Below are positions 24,730-32,711 of a stretch of 36,795 nt of DNA, piece by piece; position 1 is the first letter of the stretch, and the number at the start of each line of letters is the position of its first letter. The notes under the pieces are model-generated. The model was not told the DNA's origin, did no database searches, and was given only the letters and a program-made list of their open reading frames with translations. The stretch is taken from contig NZ_JAHTKP010000069.1 in the NCBI RefSeq assembly GCF_019192735.1, positions 1 through 36,795 of the forward strand. Direction: 5' to 3'. This DNA is from Kitasatospora aureofaciens (GTDB taxonomy: Bacteria; Actinomycetota; Actinomycetes; Streptomycetales; Streptomycetaceae). The position numbers and the translations under genes were made by a program.

Positions 24730-25317
24730 ATGACCCGCGTGATCGCCGGGGCGGCCGGCGGCCGTCGGCTGGCCGTACCGCCAGGCCGGGGCACCCGCCC
24801 GACCTCCGACAAGGCCCGTGAGGCGATGTTCTCCACCCTGGAGGCGCTGCGCGGCACCACGCTGCACGGGTCCCGGATGCTCGACCTGTTCGGCGGATCG
24901 GGCGCGGTCGGCCTGGAGGCGCTGTCCCGCGGCGCCGAGCACGTCCTGCTGGTCGAGGCGGACGGCCAGGCGGCCCGGGTGATCCGCGAGAACGTCCGCA
25001 CGATCGGCCTGCCCGGCGCGGAGCTCAAGGCGGCCAAGGCCGAGAAGGTGATCGCCGGACCGCCCCCGGAGACCCCGTACGACCTGGTCTTTCTCGACCC
25101 GCCGTACGCCGTCACCGACGACGAGCTGCGCGAGATGCTGATCACACTCCTGGCCGGGGGCTGGCTCGCGGAGGACGCACTCGTCACCGTGGAGCGCAGC
25201 ACCCGTGGCGGCGAGTTCGGCTGGCCCGAGGGCTTCGAGGTGCTGCGCTCCCGCCGCTACGGCGAGGGCACGCTCTGGTACGGTCGCGCCGCCGCCGAGG
25301 CCAGCCAGCACGAGTAG
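24730..25317 (+). CDS. rsmD: 16S rRNA (guanine966-N2)-methyltransferase RsmD
   Basis: 195 residues. It methylates G966 of 16S rRNA in the assembled small subunit. The N-terminal VIAGAAGGRRLAVP and GTRPTSDKAREAMFSTL, the SAM-binding MLDLFGGSGAVGLEALSRGA near residue 50 and the catalytic LDPPY near residue 122 are diagnostic. ATG 24730 has AAGGA about twelve bases upstream. It pairs with coaD 49 bases downstream, a common actinobacterial arrangement. Confidence 0.96.
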   Translation: MTRVIAGAAGGRRLAVPPGRGTRPTSDKAREAMFSTLEALRGTTLHGSRMLDLFGGSGAVGLEALSRGAEHVLLVEADGQAARVIRENVRTIGLPGAELKAAKAEKVIAGPPPETPYDLVFLDPPYAVTDDELREMLITLLAGGWLAEDALVTVERSTRGGEFGWPEGFEVLRSRRYGEGTLWYGRAAAEASQHE

Positions 25318-25366
25318 CGGGCCGAGGCCCGCAGCAGCCGTCACCCCACGAGGGAGCACACACGCC

Positions 25367-25858
25367 ATGCGCCGAGCCGTCTGCCCCGGTTCGTTCGACC
25401 CGATCACCAACGGCCATCTCGACATCATCGAGCGGGCCTCGAAGCTGTACGACGTGGTGCATGTCGCGGTCCTGATCAACCGGAACAAGCAGGGCATGTT
25501 CACCGTCGAGGAGCGGATCGGCCTGATCGAGGAGGTCACCGCGGACTTCGGGAACGTGGTGGTCGAGTCGCACCAGGGCCTGCTGGTGGACTTCTGCCGG
25601 GAGCGCGGCATCCCCGCGATCATCAAGGGCCTGCGCGCGGTCAGTGACTTCGACTACGAGCTGCAGATGGCCCAGATGAACCACGGGCTGACCGGCGTGG
25701 AGACGCTGTTCGTGCCGACCTCGCCGACGTACAGCTTCCTGTCCTCGACGCTGGTCAAGGAGGTCGCCTCGTACGGCGGGGACGTCTCGCACCTGCTGCC
25801 GGAGACGGTGCACCAGCGGCTGGTCGAGCGGATCGCGGAGCGCAAGGCGCAGCAGTAG
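25367..25858 (+). CDS. coaD: Phosphopantetheine adenylyltransferase
   Basis: 163 residues, the normal length. It makes dephospho-CoA from 4'-phosphopantetheine and ATP. The (T/H)xGH motif is in CPGSFDPITNGHLDII at the N-terminus, the central KGLRAVSDFDYELQMAQMN is typical, and SSTLVKEVASYGGDVS corresponds to the ISSTxxRE motif. ATG 25367 follows GAGGGAG; a longer in-frame start at 25205 lies inside rsmD and was rejected. Probably cotranscribed with rsmD. Confidence 0.97.
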   Translation: MRRAVCPGSFDPITNGHLDIIERASKLYDVVHVAVLINRNKQGMFTVEERIGLIEEVTADFGNVVVESHQGLLVDFCRERGIPAIIKGLRAVSDFDYELQMAQMNHGLTGVETLFVPTSPTYSFLSSTLVKEVASYGGDVSHLLPETVHQRLVERIAERKAQQ

Positions 25859-25953
25859 CGCCGCCGGGGCCGGAAGGCTGCCCGTTTCTGCCGGTTCGTC
25901 ATGACTTGTCCATGCCGCCGGGATCCCCCGGAGGCCCGGCCAGGCTCGGGCGT

Positions 25954-25983
25954 TGTGACCGCGCCCCGCAGTGGCCGTACAGT
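25954..25983 (+). promoter_or_regulatory. Promoter upstream of the DivIVA-like gene
   Basis: TGTGAC (25954-25959), 18-base spacer, TACAGT (25978-25983). The start of transcription would be near 25990, giving a leader of about 78 bases. The -10 is convincing, the -35 moderate. Confidence 0.5.
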
Positions 25984-26067
25984 CTGTAGTCCTGCCCTGC
26001 GGTGAGGTCCATCGCGCCGGGCCTGCCTCCGCCGGACCGTCGGCGGCACACGGAAAGACGAAGCCCC

Positions 26068-27255
26068 GTGGACGTGCAGAACAAGGTCGGCGAGATCGTC
26101 GCGGCGGTCGAGAACGCCCGCTCGATGCCCATGTCGGCCTCCTGCGTGGTGAACCGGGCCGAGCTGATCGGCCTGCTCAACGACCTGAAGGCGGCGCTGC
26201 CGGCCGAACTGGCCCAGGCCCAGTCGATGATGGCCGACCACGAGCAGGTGGTGGCCGGTGCTCAGGCCGAGGCCGAGCGGATCATCCAGGGCGCGCACGC
26301 CGAGCGCGGCTCGCTGATCTCCGACACCGAGGTGGTCCGCCGGGCCCAGGCCGAGGCCGACCGGATCCTCGCCGAGGCGCGTGCCGAGGTGGACACCAAG
26401 CGGGCCGAGGCCGACGACTACGTGGACAGCAAGCTCGCCAACTTCGAGGTGGTGCTGACCAAGACGCTCGGCGCCGTCGGCCGCGGCCGGACCAAGCTGC
26501 GCGGCGACTCCAGCGTCTTCGAGACCGAGTACGAGGGCGAGACCGACGGCGAGGAGTTCCGGCCGCAGCGGGTCAGCCCGAGCCCCGAGGTCGACGAGTA
26601 CGTCGACGTGAAGCTCGCCACGCTGGAGAACGTCCTCGGCGCGACGCTGGAGGCCGTCGGAAAGGGCCGCGACAAGCTGCTCGGCAAGCGGCCGATCGAC
26701 GAGCTGGGCGCCTACCTGGCCGCCGCCGACGAGGCGCAGCAGGCCAAGGAGCGCGCCGAGGCAGTGGCCGCGGGCTTCGCCGGCGACGCCGACGGCGACG
26801 ACATCGCCTGGTACCGCGAGGACGTGCCGCAGCAGCAGACCTGGCCGGAGCAGACCCCGGCCGCGGCCGGCTGGCAGAACCCCGGCACGGACCAGTACGC
26901 GGCGACGGCCCAGCAGCAGGGCGGGCAGTACGCCGAGGTGTACGGCGGCGGCTTCGACCCCGCCGGCCAGGGCGACCCGTACGCCGCCCAGTGGGGCCAC
27001 CAGCAGCAGGACGCCACCGGCGCCTACCCGCAGCAGCACCAGCCGGACTACACGGGCCAGCAGCAGCACGGGGACTACGGCTATCCGCAGCAGCAGCAAC
27101 CGGGCTACGGCGCGCAGCAGTACGACGCCTACACCTACCCGCAGCAGCCCGCGCTCCCGCCGGCCGTGCCGCAGCAGCAGGGCCTGGACGAGACCAGCTT
27201 CTTCGACACCAGCATGATCGACATGACCCGGCTCCGGGAGCTGGGCGGCCGCTGA
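26068..27255 (+). CDS. DivIVA-like coiled-coil protein with internal duplication and Gln/Tyr-rich tail
   Basis: 395 residues. Residues 1 to about 125 are an Ala/Glu-rich coiled coil similar to DivIVA and ATP-synthase b-subunit helices (SMMADHEQVVAGAQAEAERI; AEADRILAEARAEVD). A 32-residue block, DDYVDSKLANFEVVL... at 116-147, is repeated as DEYVDVKLATLENVL... at 176-207. From about 245 on the protein is low-complexity, with PQQQ, QQQ and GDYGYPQQ runs, ending in a conserved-looking DETSFFDTSMIDMTRLREL. Homologues are annotated as cell-division-initiation proteins; a cytoskeletal or scaffold role is inferred. GTG 26068 fits a GGAAAG site; the upstream extension was rejected. Confidence 0.85.
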   Translation: MDVQNKVGEIVAAVENARSMPMSASCVVNRAELIGLLNDLKAALPAELAQAQSMMADHEQVVAGAQAEAERIIQGAHAERGSLISDTEVVRRAQAEADRILAEARAEVDTKRAEADDYVDSKLANFEVVLTKTLGAVGRGRTKLRGDSSVFETEYEGETDGEEFRPQRVSPSPEVDEYVDVKLATLENVLGATLEAVGKGRDKLLGKRPIDELGAYLAAADEAQQAKERAEAVAAGFAGDADGDDIAWYREDVPQQQTWPEQTPAAAGWQNPGTDQYAATAQQQGGQYAEVYGGGFDPAGQGDPYAAQWGHQQQDATGAYPQQHQPDYTGQQQHGDYGYPQQQQPGYGAQQYDAYTYPQQPALPPAVPQQQGLDETSFFDTSMIDMTRLRELGGR

Positions 27256-27268
27256 GCCGAGCCCGCGC

Positions 27269-27321
27269 GGGCCTGGTGGGAGCTCCTGACAGGACCGAAG
27301 TTGGGCCTGGCGGGAGACTCC
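27269..27321. repeat. Direct repeat pair upstream of the DUF177 gene
   Basis: GGGCCTGGTGGGAGCTCC (27269-27286) recurs with one substitution and one insertion at 27303-27321. The second copy overlaps the -35 and spacer of the predicted promoter. Confidence 0.6.
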
Positions 27322-27329
27322 GGTAGTCT
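27301..27329 (+). promoter_or_regulatory. Promoter of the DUF177-rpmF-rnc operon
   Basis: TTGGGC (27301-27306), 17-base spacer, TAGTCT (27324-27329). It would give a leader of about 90 bases before the DUF177 gene. The same TAGTCT hexamer precedes ddl. Confidence 0.55.
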
Positions 27330-27426
27330 GACCACTCCGGCCATCTCGTGTCGGACTGTCGGCTTGCCCGCGCGCCATCGGCGCGATGGCACCGCACTCG
27401 ATGATTCCCATGGAAGTCAGGACACC

Positions 27427-28071
27427 TTGAACCGCCTCGACCACCGCGACCCCCTCGTGTTCGACACGCACGAGCTGGGACGGCGCCCGGGCTCGATGCG
27501 CAAGGTGTCCCGCACCCTGGAGGCCCCCGAGGGCCTGGGGATCATCGACGTGATCGGTGTCCCGGAGAAGAGCGAGATCCGGCTGGAGCTCCGTCTGGAG
27601 TCCGTGGTCGAGGGCGTGCTGGTGACCGGCATCGCCGAGGCCCACATCGAGGGCGAGTGCGTCCGGTGCCTGGAGCCGGTCGAGGACGACATCGACGTGG
27701 ACTTCCAGGAGCTGTACTACTACCCGGAGTCCGACGAGCGCCACCGCGCCCGGACCGCCGGTGCCGAGGACCTCGACGAGGACTCGGAAGAAGAGACTTA
27801 CCGCCTGGAGGGCGACTTCTTCGACCTCCAGCCGGTGCTGCGTGACGCGGTGGTGCTCGCACTGCCGCTGCAGCCGGTGTGCCAGGAAGACTGCCTGGGC
27901 CTGTGCTCCGAGTGCGGAGCGCGCCTGAGCGACGACCCGACGCACCACCACGACGCCGCCGACCCCAGGTGGGCGGCTCTGCAGGGACTCTCCGCCGCCC
28001 CCGGCGACGAGGGTGACGGGATCAAGAACAGCGACACCCGTGAGGGTCTCGCCGAGAACCAGGAGAAGTAG
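27427..28071 (+). CDS. YceD/DUF177 family protein
   Basis: 214 residues from a TTG start at 27427, which has AGGA five bases upstream and gives the usual family start LNRLDHRDPLVFDTHELGRRPGSM. The domain carries CVRCLEPVEDDIDVDFQELY and a second cysteine group CQEDCLGLCSECGARL, probably a metal site. The family is encoded almost everywhere immediately before rpmF and is associated with large-subunit/23S rRNA biogenesis in bacteria and plastids. The rpmF ribosome site lies within its last codons. An in-frame upstream extension to 27301 would overlap the promoter and was rejected. Confidence 0.9.
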   Translation: MNRLDHRDPLVFDTHELGRRPGSMRKVSRTLEAPEGLGIIDVIGVPEKSEIRLELRLESVVEGVLVTGIAEAHIEGECVRCLEPVEDDIDVDFQELYYYPESDERHRARTAGAEDLDEDSEEETYRLEGDFFDLQPVLRDAVVLALPLQPVCQEDCLGLCSECGARLSDDPTHHHDAADPRWAALQGLSAAPGDEGDGIKNSDTREGLAENQEK

Positions 28072-28073
28072 CC

Positions 28074-28247
28074 GTGGCTGTTCCGAAGCGGAAGATGTCG
28101 CGCAGCAACACGCGCCACCGCCGTTCCAACTGGAAGGCCGTCGTTCCGGCCCTCGTGGCGTGCGACCGCTGCCACGAGCCGAAGCTGGGCCACATCGCGT
28201 GCCCGAGCTGCGGCACGTACAACCGTCGCCAGGTCCTCTCGGTCTGA
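28074..28247 (+). CDS. rpmF: 50S ribosomal protein L32
   Basis: 57 residues: MAVPKRKMSRSNTRHRRSNW at the start, then CDRCHEPKLGHIACPSCG, whose CxxC-x9-CxxC pattern binds zinc. GTG 28074 is two bases after the DUF177 stop, with ribosome site AGGAGAAG inside that gene. The length and both motifs are standard. rnc starts 20 bases later, giving the common order DUF177-rpmF-rnc. Confidence 0.96.
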   Translation: MAVPKRKMSRSNTRHRRSNWKAVVPALVACDRCHEPKLGHIACPSCGTYNRRQVLSV

Positions 28248-28267
28248 TCGGCGGGGTGTACGGATCG

Positions 28268-29059
28268 ATGTCGGACGGTAACTCCACCCGCAAGGCGTCT
28301 TCCGCCCCGAAGGGTTCCTCTTCGGGCGGTGGCAAGGCCGGTGGGCCGGCTTCGACCGAATACGACGTCCTGGAAGGGCGCCTCGGGTACACACTCGAGC
28401 GCGCCCTTCTGGTACGTGCCCTGACCCACCGCTCGTACGCGTACGAGAACGGGGGGCTGCCCACCAACGAGCGCCTGGAGTTCCTCGGCGACTCGGTGTT
28501 GGGCCTGGTGGTGACGGACACCCTCTACCGCGTCCACCCGGACGTGCCGGAGGGCACGCTCGCCAAGCTGCGCGCCGCGGTGGTCAACTCCCGCGCGCTC
28601 GCGGACGTCGGCCGGGGTCTGGACCTCGGCGCGTTCATCCGCCTCGGCAAGGGCGAGGAAGGTACTGGCGGCCGGGACAAGTCGTCGATCCTCGCCGACA
28701 CCGTCGAGGCCGTCATCGGGGCCGTCTACCTGGACCAGGGTCTGGACGCCGCCACCGAGTTCGTCCACCGGCTGTTCGACCCGCTGATCGAGGAGTCCTC
28801 TCAGCTGGGCGCCGGCCTGGACTGGAAGACCTCCCTCCAGGAGCTCACCGCCTCGGTGGGCATCGGGGTGCCCGAGTACGTGGTCATGGAGTCCGGTCCG
28901 GACCACGAGAAGACCTTCACCGCGATGGCCCGGGTGGCCGGCGAGGACTTCGGCAGCGGTGTCGGCCGCTCGAAGAAGGAAGCCGAGCAGAAGGCCGCCG
29001 AGAGCGCCTGGCGGGCGATCAAGGAGAAGTACGCCGACCGGCTGCCCGCCGGCGCCTGA
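28268..29059 (+). CDS. rnc: Ribonuclease III
   Basis: 263 residues. Double-strand-specific endoribonuclease for rRNA and mRNA processing; in Streptomyces the gene is also known as absB because mutants lose antibiotic production. A Ser/Gly-rich extension of about 30 residues precedes the RNase III domain with signature NERLEFLGDSVL from residue 67 and the catalytic DTVEAVIGAVYLDQG; a C-terminal double-stranded RNA-binding domain follows (DWKTSLQELTASVG ... GVGRSKKEAEQKAAESAW). ATG 28268 was chosen; GTG 28256 in frame is an alternative. Confidence 0.96.
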   Translation: MSDGNSTRKASSAPKGSSSGGGKAGGPASTEYDVLEGRLGYTLERALLVRALTHRSYAYENGGLPTNERLEFLGDSVLGLVVTDTLYRVHPDVPEGTLAKLRAAVVNSRALADVGRGLDLGAFIRLGKGEEGTGGRDKSSILADTVEAVIGAVYLDQGLDAATEFVHRLFDPLIEESSQLGAGLDWKTSLQELTASVGIGVPEYVVMESGPDHEKTFTAMARVAGEDFGSGVGRSKKEAEQKAAESAWRAIKEKYADRLPAGA

Positions 29060-29111
29060 ACGAGCAGTAGCCTTCCTCCTGCTGATCCCTTTCCGCAGGA
29101 GGCCTGTTCCC

Positions 29112-29990
29112 GTGCCCGAACTTCCCGAGGTCGAGGTCGTCCGCCGTGGTCTGGCGAACTGGGTCGCCGGGCGGACCGTCGCCGACGTCCAGGTGCTGCA
29201 CCCGCGCGCGGTGCGCCGCCAGCCCGCCGGCGCGGCCGACTTCGCCGCCCGGCTGACCGGCACCACGCTCGGCACCGCGCAGCGCCGCGGCAAGTACCTG
29301 TGGCTGCCGCTGGCCGGTACGGGGGCGGGGTTCTCGCTGATCGGCCACCTCGGGATGAGCGGCCAACTCCTCGTCCAGGACCCGTCGGTGCCCGACGAGA
29401 CGCACCTGCGCGTCCGGCTGCGGTTCACCGACGGCGGGCGCGAACTGCGCTTCGTCGACCAGCGGACCTTCGGCGGCCTCGCCGTCGAGGAGGCCGAGGA
29501 GAACGACCCCGAGGGGACGCCGGTCTCCATCGCGCACATCGCCCGCGACCCGCTCGACCCGCGCTTCGACGACGGCGCGTTCGTGGCCGCGCTGCGGGCC
29601 AAGCGCACCACCGTCAAGCGCGCGCTGCTCGACCAGACGCTGATCAGCGGCGTCGGCAACATCTACGCCGACGAGGCGCTGTGGCGCTCCCGGCTGCACT
29701 ACGACCGTCCGACCGCCACCCTCACCCGCCCGCAGGCCGCCGTCCTGCTGGCCGGCGCCCGGGACGTGATGACGGCGGCGCTGGCCGTCGGCGGCACCAG
29801 CTTCGACAGCCTGTACGTCAACGTGAACGGCGAGAGCGGCTACTTCTCCCGGGACCTCGACGCCTACGGGCGCGAGCACGAGCCCTGCCGCCGCTGCGGC
29901 ACCCCGATCCGCCGGGCCGCCTGGATGAACCGCTCCAGCTACTTCTGCCCCCGCTGCCAGCGCGTGCCCCGGGCCCGCAGCGAGGGCTGA
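29112..29990 (+). CDS. mutM: Formamidopyrimidine-DNA glycosylase (Fpg)
   Basis: 292 residues. It removes 8-oxoguanine and formamidopyrimidines and nicks the abasic site. The start PELPEVEVVRRGL gives catalytic Pro2 and Glu3 once Met is removed; the RRGKYLW lysine, the helix-two-turn-helix LLDQTLISGVGNIYADEALW and a C-terminal zinc finger (CRRCGTPI starting at residue 259, then CPRCQR) are intact, so it is a full-length active-type Fpg. GTG 29112 follows GCAGGAGG. It lies 52 bases after rnc and is likely in the same transcript. The convergent transporter gene ends 17 bases away, with no obvious terminator between. Confidence 0.97.
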   Translation: MPELPEVEVVRRGLANWVAGRTVADVQVLHPRAVRRQPAGAADFAARLTGTTLGTAQRRGKYLWLPLAGTGAGFSLIGHLGMSGQLLVQDPSVPDETHLRVRLRFTDGGRELRFVDQRTFGGLAVEEAEENDPEGTPVSIAHIARDPLDPRFDDGAFVAALRAKRTTVKRALLDQTLISGVGNIYADEALWRSRLHYDRPTATLTRPQAAVLLAGARDVMTAALAVGGTSFDSLYVNVNGESGYFSRDLDAYGREHEPCRRCGTPIRRAAWMNRSSYFCPRCQRVPRARSEG

Positions 29991-30006
29991 AACCCGTCTT
30001 CAGGCC

Positions 30007-30924
30007 TCAGTGATGCGCCAGTTCGGGCTGGTCGGCATCGGCCTCGCCGAGGGCGCCGTGGGTGTCCTGCCCGAAGTAGGCGACGCCCACGGCGGACACC
30101 ACCGCGAGCAGGAAGCCGGCGACGCCGAGCCAGGCCAGGCCGGCCTTGGAGGAGTCGCCGAGCCACAGCACGCCGACCACGCCGGGCAGCACCGTCTCGC
30201 CGACCACCAGGGCGGCCGTCGCGCCGTTCACCGAGCCGAGCTGCAGCGCCACCGTGTGCACGTACATGCCGCCCAGGCCGCCGATCAGGACCGCGTACAG
30301 GGCCGGGTCGGAGAGCAGCTGGCCGAGCTCGAACGGGGCGACGCCGTTCAGGATGCGCACGCCGACGCCCAGCCCGCCGAAGCCGAGGCCGGAGAGCAGA
30401 CCGGCGACGATCGCGCCCTTCGAGCCCATCCGCCGCACCACCAGGCTGCCGCCGACCAGCAGCACGGTGGTGATGATCAGCAGCCACCAGTGGAAGGACA
30501 TGTCCGCGTGGTGGCCGCCCTCCGGGCCGGCCGAGACGGCCAGCAGCACCAGCGCCGAGCAGAGCACGCCGATCGACGCCCACTCCAGCTGCTTGAGCCG
30601 GATGCCGAGCAGCTTGATGCTCAGCACCGCGGTGATCACCAGGTTGGCGCTGATGATGGTCTGGGAGAGGAAGAGCGGCAGCAGCCGGGCGGCCAGCGCG
30701 CCGAGCCCGAAGCCGATCAGGTCGAGCACCGAGCCGAGGATGAACTCCCAGGTGACGGCGGCCTTCGCGGTCGAGGACAGACTCGGCCCGCCGTGCTCGG
30801 TGGCGGTGGTGGCGCCCTTGGCGGCCTCCTCGCGGGCGGACCGGCGGGATCCGACGGCCTGCAGGACCGAGCCGGTGCCGTAGCAGGCGGATGCCGCCAC
30901 GGCGGTGACGAGGCCGATGATCAC
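30007..30924 (-). CDS. DMT-superfamily (EamA-like) membrane transporter
   Basis: 305 residues with about nine to ten hydrophobic helices and no signal peptide. The start IIGLVTAVAASACYGTGSVL, the central LSQTIISANLVITAVLSIKLLG and LWLGDSSKAGLAWLGVAGF segments are typical of actinobacterial DMT proteins (EamA type), probably drug or metabolite exporters. A soluble loop at about residues 27-55 and a His-rich cytoplasmic end (PELAHH) are present. GTG 30924 is the start; the minus-strand promoter was not resolved. The substrate is unknown. Confidence 0.88.
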   Translation of the reverse strand: MIIGLVTAVAASACYGTGSVLQAVGSRRSAREEAAKGATTATEHGGPSLSSTAKAAVTWEFILGSVLDLIGFGLGALAARLLPLFLSQTIISANLVITAVLSIKLLGIRLKQLEWASIGVLCSALVLLAVSAGPEGGHHADMSFHWWLLIITTVLLVGGSLVVRRMGSKGAIVAGLLSGLGFGGLGVGVRILNGVAPFELGQLLSDPALYAVLIGGLGGMYVHTVALQLGSVNGATAALVVGETVLPGVVGVLWLGDSSKAGLAWLGVAGFLLAVVSAVGVAYFGQDTHGALGEADADQPELAHH

Positions 30925-31254
30925 CGAGCGCTCCGATCGGGAGTAGGGGTCAGGAAGGACATGCGGGTCGGGAACGGGCGCGGGTCAAGAACAGGTAATG
31001 GGACCAGCGTTCCGGGACCCACTATGCCCGTCCGCACGATACGGTCGGGACACCCCCTCGGCCGCCCCGGGCCTGCCGGGACGTACGTCCGGCCGCCTGC
31101 CGCGGTTCCCGACGGTCGTCGGTTCAGGGTGACTCGGGGGAAATCTCATCCCCGAGGAGGGGAGCGGCCCCGGCGGACGGCGGGGAATTCTGTCATTACC
31201 AGTATGCGAAGGGTATGCCGTGCTCTGACACGAGTCGCGGTAGCGTCGGGGGTT
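30925..31254. other. 330-base divergent intergenic region
   Basis: No gene seen. It contains the upstream regions of the DMT transporter (left) and the TPM protein (right). A 7-base inverted repeat CTCGGGG-N10-CCCCGAG lies at 31133-31156, and a -10-like TAGCGT at 31241-31246 lies directly before the ATG at 31255. An ATG at 31204 in the same frame as the TPM gene is possible but would start upstream of that -10. Confidence 0.5.
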
Positions 31255-32601
31255 ATGAGAACCCTTGCTCGACGTTCCCGGGGCACCGGGCCACTTGCCC
31301 TGGTGGCGGCGCTGCTCGGACTGCTGCTGCTGTTCGCTCCGGTGGCCTCCGCGGCCGGCGGCCTGAGCGACGCCGCGGCCACCCTGAAGAAGGGCCAGGT
31401 CTACGTCGCCCCGACGATGCTGGACCGCTTCAGCCAGGCACAGGCGGACGCCCTGACCAAAAAGATCGAGAAGGCCGACAAGCCGATCTTCATTGCGGTC
31501 GTCCCCGACAACGCCAACAAGGACACCATCCTCACCGATCTGCGCACTCTGGTGGGCATCGACGGCGTCTACGGCGTCTGGCGCGGTACCGGCGGGTTCC
31601 TGGCCCACGCCGACCGCGGCGCCATGGGCGTCGGCGCCGCGGAGCGGATCTCCGGTGCCGTCTCCCGCGCCGACAAGGGCGACATCAACGCCACCCTGAA
31701 CGACTTCGTCGACCAGGCCGCCCCGCAGACCAAGGGCACCGGGGTCAACCACAGCACCTCGATCGCCTGGGTGGTCATCCCGGTCGTGCTGCTCGCGCTG
31801 GCCGGCGCCGGTGTCTTCTTCCTCTTCCGCCGCGCCAAGAAGCGCAAGGAGGAGCAGGCCCGCGCCGAGCTGGAGCAGCTGCGCCGGGTCGTGGACGAGG
31901 ACATCACCGCCTTCGGCGTCGAGCTGGAGCGGCTCGACTTCAACCCGCGTGCGGCCGACGCCGACGATGCCCAGCGCACCGAGTACAGCCACGCCCTGGA
32001 CTCGTACGAGAAGGCCAAGCGGCTGATGGACGAGGCCAAGAAGCCCGAGGACGTCAAGCAGGTCACCGAGGCGATCGAGGACGGCCGCTTCCAGCTGGCC
32101 ACCCTGGCGGCCCGACGCGAGAAGCGCCCGCTGCCCGAGCGCCGTCCCCCGTGCTTCATGGACCCGCGCCACGGCCCCTCCGTCAAGGACGTCGACTGGG
32201 CCCCGGCGGGCGGCTCCGCCCGCAGCGTCCCGGTCTGCCAGGCCGACGCGGACCGCGTCGCCGCCGGCCTCGACCCGGCCGTCCGCACGGTCGACACCGA
32301 GTACGGCCCGCAGCCGTACTGGAACGCCGGCCCGGCCTACGCTCCGTACGCGGGCGGCTACTACAGCGGCTTCGGCGGCGGCCTGCTGCCCGGCCTGCTG
32401 GTGGGCACCGTGCTCGGCTCGATGATGAGCAGCGGCCCTGCCTACGCCGCGGCGCCGATGATGGAGGGTGGCGGCCACCACGGCTACCAGGACCAGCACG
32501 AGGGCGGCGACTTCACCGGGGCGGACTTCAACGCCGCTGACTTCAGCGGTGGGGACTGGGGCGGTGGCGGCGACTTCGGCGGCGGCGGTGGCGACTGGTG
32601 A
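31255..32601 (+). CDS. TPM-domain membrane protein with Gly/Asp-rich C-terminus
   Basis: 448 residues. There is an N-terminal signal or anchor at about residues 10-32 (LALVAALLGLLLLFAPVASA), an extracytoplasmic TPM-like domain (about 35-160; ADALTKKIEKADKPIFIAVV), one membrane helix near 172-192 (WVVIPVVLLALAGAGVFFLF), then a basic turn and a charged coiled coil to about 290. The C-terminal part is Gly/Tyr-rich with a hydrophobic GGGLLPGLLVGTVLGSMM segment and ends in repeated GGDF, GADF and GGDW units. ATG 31255 is close to a -10-like TAGCGT, so the leader is very short. The cellular role is unknown; stress-linked TPM proteins act at the envelope. Confidence 0.85.
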   Translation: MRTLARRSRGTGPLALVAALLGLLLLFAPVASAAGGLSDAAATLKKGQVYVAPTMLDRFSQAQADALTKKIEKADKPIFIAVVPDNANKDTILTDLRTLVGIDGVYGVWRGTGGFLAHADRGAMGVGAAERISGAVSRADKGDINATLNDFVDQAAPQTKGTGVNHSTSIAWVVIPVVLLALAGAGVFFLFRRAKKRKEEQARAELEQLRRVVDEDITAFGVELERLDFNPRAADADDAQRTEYSHALDSYEKAKRLMDEAKKPEDVKQVTEAIEDGRFQLATLAARREKRPLPERRPPCFMDPRHGPSVKDVDWAPAGGSARSVPVCQADADRVAAGLDPAVRTVDTEYGPQPYWNAGPAYAPYAGGYYSGFGGGLLPGLLVGTVLGSMMSSGPAYAAAPMMEGGGHHGYQDQHEGGDFTGADFNAADFSGGDWGGGGDFGGGGGDW

Positions 32602-32619
32602 CCCGCTGACCTGACGCAC

Positions 32620-32666
32620 ACGACACTGCGGCCCCGCCGGATCCTCCGGCGGGGCCGCAGTGTCGT
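32620..32666. terminator. Terminator after the TPM gene
   Basis: Perfect 21-bp stem (32620-32640 with 32646-32666) with a five-base loop, 18 bases after the stop. It is the longest perfect terminator stem in the window and could act in both directions. Confidence 0.85.
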
Positions 32667-32683
32667 CCGGCTCGGGTTTGAGA

Positions 32684-32697
32684 ACACAACCCTGTGT
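32684..32697. promoter_or_regulatory. Inverted repeat ACACA-N4-TGTGT before the HxlR gene
   Basis: It lies 15 bases upstream of the GTG at 32712 and just after a -35-like TTGAGA (32678-32683). Candidate operator for autoregulation by the HxlR protein; the arms are short. Confidence 0.35.
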
Positions 32698-32711
32698 GGC
32701 ACGCTGGCGCT

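Noticed and set aside
25205..25366. Longer coaD with 54 extra N-terminal residues
   Set aside because: The extension overlaps the end of rsmD in another frame and is Pro/Arg/Ala-rich; the family begins right at MRRAVCPGSFDP with a ribosome site before it.
30010..31254. N-terminal extension of the TPM protein through the region opposite the DMT transporter
   Set aside because: The extension is opposite to a clear membrane-transporter gene and would hide the signal/anchor sequence that properly begins at 31255.
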